64,000 nucleotides of DNA from an uncultured Eubacteriales bacterium (GTDB lineage: Bacteria; Bacillota; Clostridia; Christensenellales; Aristaeellaceae). The stretch covers positions 7,947-71,946 of the forward strand of contig URJB01000010.1 in NCBI GenBank assembly GCA_900548145.1, in the 5' to 3' direction. Position 1 is the stretch's first letter, and each line of letters starts with the position of its first letter. Both the position numbers and the translations under genes were made by a program. Of this stretch, positions 62,038 to 64,000 are shown in pieces. A model generated the notes under the pieces. It searched no databases and had not been told where the DNA came from. It was given only the letters and a program-made list of their open reading frames with translations.

Positions 62038-63912
62038 ATGTATGATCTGATCGTCATCGGAGCAGGGCACGCGGGATGCGAGGCGGCGCTGGCAGCCGCC
62101 CGCATGGGCGTCAGCACCCTGCTCCTTACACTGGACATGAATTCCGTGGCCCTGATGCCCTGCAATCCCGCTATCGGCGGCACGGGCAAGGGCCATCTGG
62201 TGCGGGAGCTGGATGCGCTGGGCGGCCAGATGGGCTTGTGCATCGACCGCACCTTCCTGCAGAGCCGGATGCTGAACCGGGGCAAGGGCCCGGCGGTGCA
62301 TAGTCTGCGGGCACAGGCAGACAAGCGCCGCTATCACGAGGACATGATGGCCACCCTGTTTTCCACCGACCATCTGACCATCCGTCAGGGGGAGGCCATG
62401 GAGCTGCTGACCCAGAACGGGGCCATCAGCGGCGTGCGCACCATGACCGGCGAGGAAATTCCCTGCCGGGCGGTGGTCATCTGCAGCGGCGTATATCTGA
62501 AAAGCCGCATCATCATCGGTCAGTATTCCAAAAACAGCGGGCCGCAGGGGCTTCTGCGGGCGGAGGGGCTTTCCCAGTCCCTGACCGATCTTGGTTTCGA
62601 GCTGCGCCGTTTCAAGACCGGCACGCCCGCCCGGGTGGACGTTCGCTCCATCGACTTTGACAAGATGGAGCCCCAGCCCGGCGACGATCCTATTGTGCCG
62701 TTTTCCTTCCTGACGGTGGCCCGGCAGCCGGACATCGGCGTGAAGTATCCGCTGGAAAACCGGGCCATGTGCTACCTGACCTACACCAACGAAGAGACTC
62801 ACCGCATCATTCGGGAGAATCTGCATCTGTCCCCCATGGTGCGGGGAGAGATCAAGGGCACCGGGGCGCGCTACTGCCCCAGCATCGAGGATAAAATTCG
62901 CCGCTTTGCGGACAAGGACCGCCACCAGCTCTTTCTGGAGCCGGAGGGCCTTTCCAGCCCGGAATGGTACGTGCAGGGCATGTCCTCCAGTCTGCCGGAT
63001 TTTGTGCAGTGGCAGATGTACCGCTCCATCCGCGGTTTGGAGCGGGCGGTGCTGGTACGGTTGGCCTATGCCATTGAATACGACTGCATCGACTCCCGGG
63101 AGCTGAACCTGACGCTGGGCAGCCGCCGAGTCCCCGGCCTGTATTTTGCCGGGCAGATCAACGGCACCTCGGGCTACGAGGAAGCGGCGGCGCAGGGGCT
63201 ATTGGCGGGCATCAACGCGGCCTGCTGGCTGCAGGGCAAGGAACCTCTCATCATTACCCGGGACATGGGCTATCTGGGCGTGATGGTGGACGATTTGGTG
63301 GTGAAGGGCACGGACGAGCCCTACCGCATGATGACCAGCCGTTCCGAGTACCGGCTGACCCTGCGGCAGGACAATGCTGACCTGCGCCTGACGGCCCTGA
63401 GCCACGCCCGGGGGCTGGCCTCCGACCGGCGCATGGCGCTGATGGAGCGCAAGAAGGCTCAGACCGAGGAAATGTTGCAGAAGCTGCACGTAGTCAAGCT
63501 GCCCGCCAGCGAAGCGCGGAACGAATGGCTGGAGCGTCACGGACAGCCCGTGACCCCTGCCACCTTATCGGCGGAGGACTTACTGCGCCGTCCCGCCATT
63601 GACTTGGCGGCGCTGGGGGAGCTATCTCCCGAATTGGTCGGCTATGCGCCTGACGCGGCGCTGGAAGCCGAGCTTTCCATTAAGTACGAGGGCTATCTGA
63701 AAAAGCAGCAGGAGCAGATCGCCCGGGCCCGGGCCATGGAGGACTGGGTCATTCCGGACGACATCGACTACAACGCCATCGAAAGTCTCCGCATCGAGGC
63801 CCGGCAGAAGCTCAGCGCCATGCGTCCCCGCTCCCTTTCGCAGGCGGGCCGCATCCCCGGCGTGAACCCCGCCGACGTCGCCGTCCTCATGGTCTACCTC
63901 CGGCGGGGCTGA
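62038..63912 (+). CDS. mnmG: tRNA uridine-34 carboxymethylaminomethyl-modifying enzyme MnmG
   Basis: A 624-residue FAD protein that, with MnmE, modifies the wobble uridine of several tRNAs. [10 protein letters not shown] (FAD), [20 protein letters not shown] and the C-terminal helical domain are present; full length. The ribosome site is weak. Its last codons and TGA lie in hairpin-repeat copy 3. The usual partners mnmE and rsmG are not within the window. Confidence 0.97.
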   Translation: MYDLIVIGAGHAGCEAALAAARMGVSTLLLTLDMNSVALMPCNPAIGGTGKGHLVRELDALGGQMGLCIDRTFLQSRMLNRGKGPAVHSLRAQADKRRYHEDMMATLFSTDHLTIRQGEAMELLTQNGAISGVRTMTGEEIPCRAVVICSGVYLKSRIIIGQYSKNSGPQGLLRAEGLSQSLTDLGFELRRFKTGTPARVDVRSIDFDKMEPQPGDDPIVPFSFLTVARQPDIGVKYPLENRAMCYLTYTNEETHRIIRENLHLSPMVRGEIKGTGARYCPSIEDKIRRFADKDRHQLFLEPEGLSSPEWYVQGMSSSLPDFVQWQMYRSIRGLERAVLVRLAYAIEYDCIDSRELNLTLGSRRVPGLYFAGQINGTSGYEEAAAQGLLAGINAACWLQGKEPLIITRDMGYLGVMVDDLVVKGTDEPYRMMTSRSEYRLTLRQDNADLRLTALSHARGLASDRRMALMERKKAQTEEMLQKLHVVKLPASEARNEWLERHGQPVTPATLSAEDLLRRPAIDLAALGELSPELVGYAPDAALEAELSIKYEGYLKKQQEQIARARAMEDWVIPDDIDYNAIESLRIEARQKLSAMRPRSLSQAGRIPGVNPADVAVLMVYLRRG

Positions 63913-64000
63913 GCCCCGCACCGCGGACTGCGCGCTGCGGGCGCGCAGGGGCAGTGCCCCTGCACCCCACACCGCGCCCATAGGGCGCGGGAGCATTCGA
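63903..64000. repeat. Dispersed hairpin repeat, copy 3 (runs off the window)
   Basis: GCGGGGCT-G-AGCCCCGC (63903-63919) holds the mnmG stop; then CTGCGCGC-TGCGG-GCGCGCAG, GCAGGGGCA-G-TGCCCCTGC and CCGCGCC-CATA-GGGCGCGG. The order of modules matches copy 2. Confidence 0.8.

Overview
The window looks like chromosomal DNA of a GC-rich member of the Bacillota, most likely a gut-type clostridium; I estimate about 60% GC by eye and did not count it. The evidence is strong GGAGG ribosome-binding sites, TTG and GTG starts, sigma-A-like TTGACA/TATAAT promoters, a T-box before thrS, an L10 leader before rplJ-rplL, the asp23-yloV-recG order, CdaA/CdaR, and DUF6323/DUF6179/DUF2812 families typical of Clostridia. 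Genes are packed tightly on both strands with many ATGA stop/start overlaps. I see no rRNA, convincing tRNA, CRISPR array, integrase or transposase.

Layout. 1-3.8 kb: the end of a short-chain dehydrogenase, then a fusion protein joining an acyl-AMP ligase, an acyl carrier domain and an alpha-oxoamine synthase, which looks like a sphingoid-base or amino-ketone lipid module. 4-15.6 kb: transporters, a cytidylate-kinase-like protein, several regulators, HAD phosphatase, glycosyltransferase, pfkA, a PRPP-synthetase family gene, and PadR-DUF2812. 15.8-18.7 kb (minus): nfeD-floA-hypothetical-LytTR regulator. 18.8-24.6 kb (minus): asp23-yloV-recG-trmL plus a uracil-DNA glycosylase. 24.8-31.3 kb: Syd-like protein, nagB, cdaA-cdaR, rsmF-type methyltransferase. 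31.5-32.5 kb: a small AT-rich island with an XRE regulator and one intact plus one decayed copy of a small protein. 32.6-38.5 kb (minus): a GH127-like protein, dus and two exported proteins. 38.6-44.6 kb: SnoaL/HxlR pair, class II aldolase, TetR-DUF6323-DUF6179 with a candidate antisense small RNA. 45-50.7 kb: acyltransferase-like operon, patatin, REC-like and SPFH/zinc-ribbon proteins. 50.7-54.9 kb (minus): rplJ-rplL, YczE-like membrane protein, thrS. 55-64 kb: secreted protein, phosphoesterase, flavin reductase, HAD nucleotidase, sugar kinase/nucleotidyltransferase/VanY operon, mnmG.

The points most worth a second look are the fused lipid synthase with its dehydrogenase; a dispersed hairpin repeat family that supplies the stop codon of three genes and whose stems covary between copies; a roughly 109-nt intergenic small-RNA candidate with a consensus promoter and terminator; the LytTR regulator co-transcribed with flotillin/NfeD; and several strong palindromic operators next to consensus promoters.
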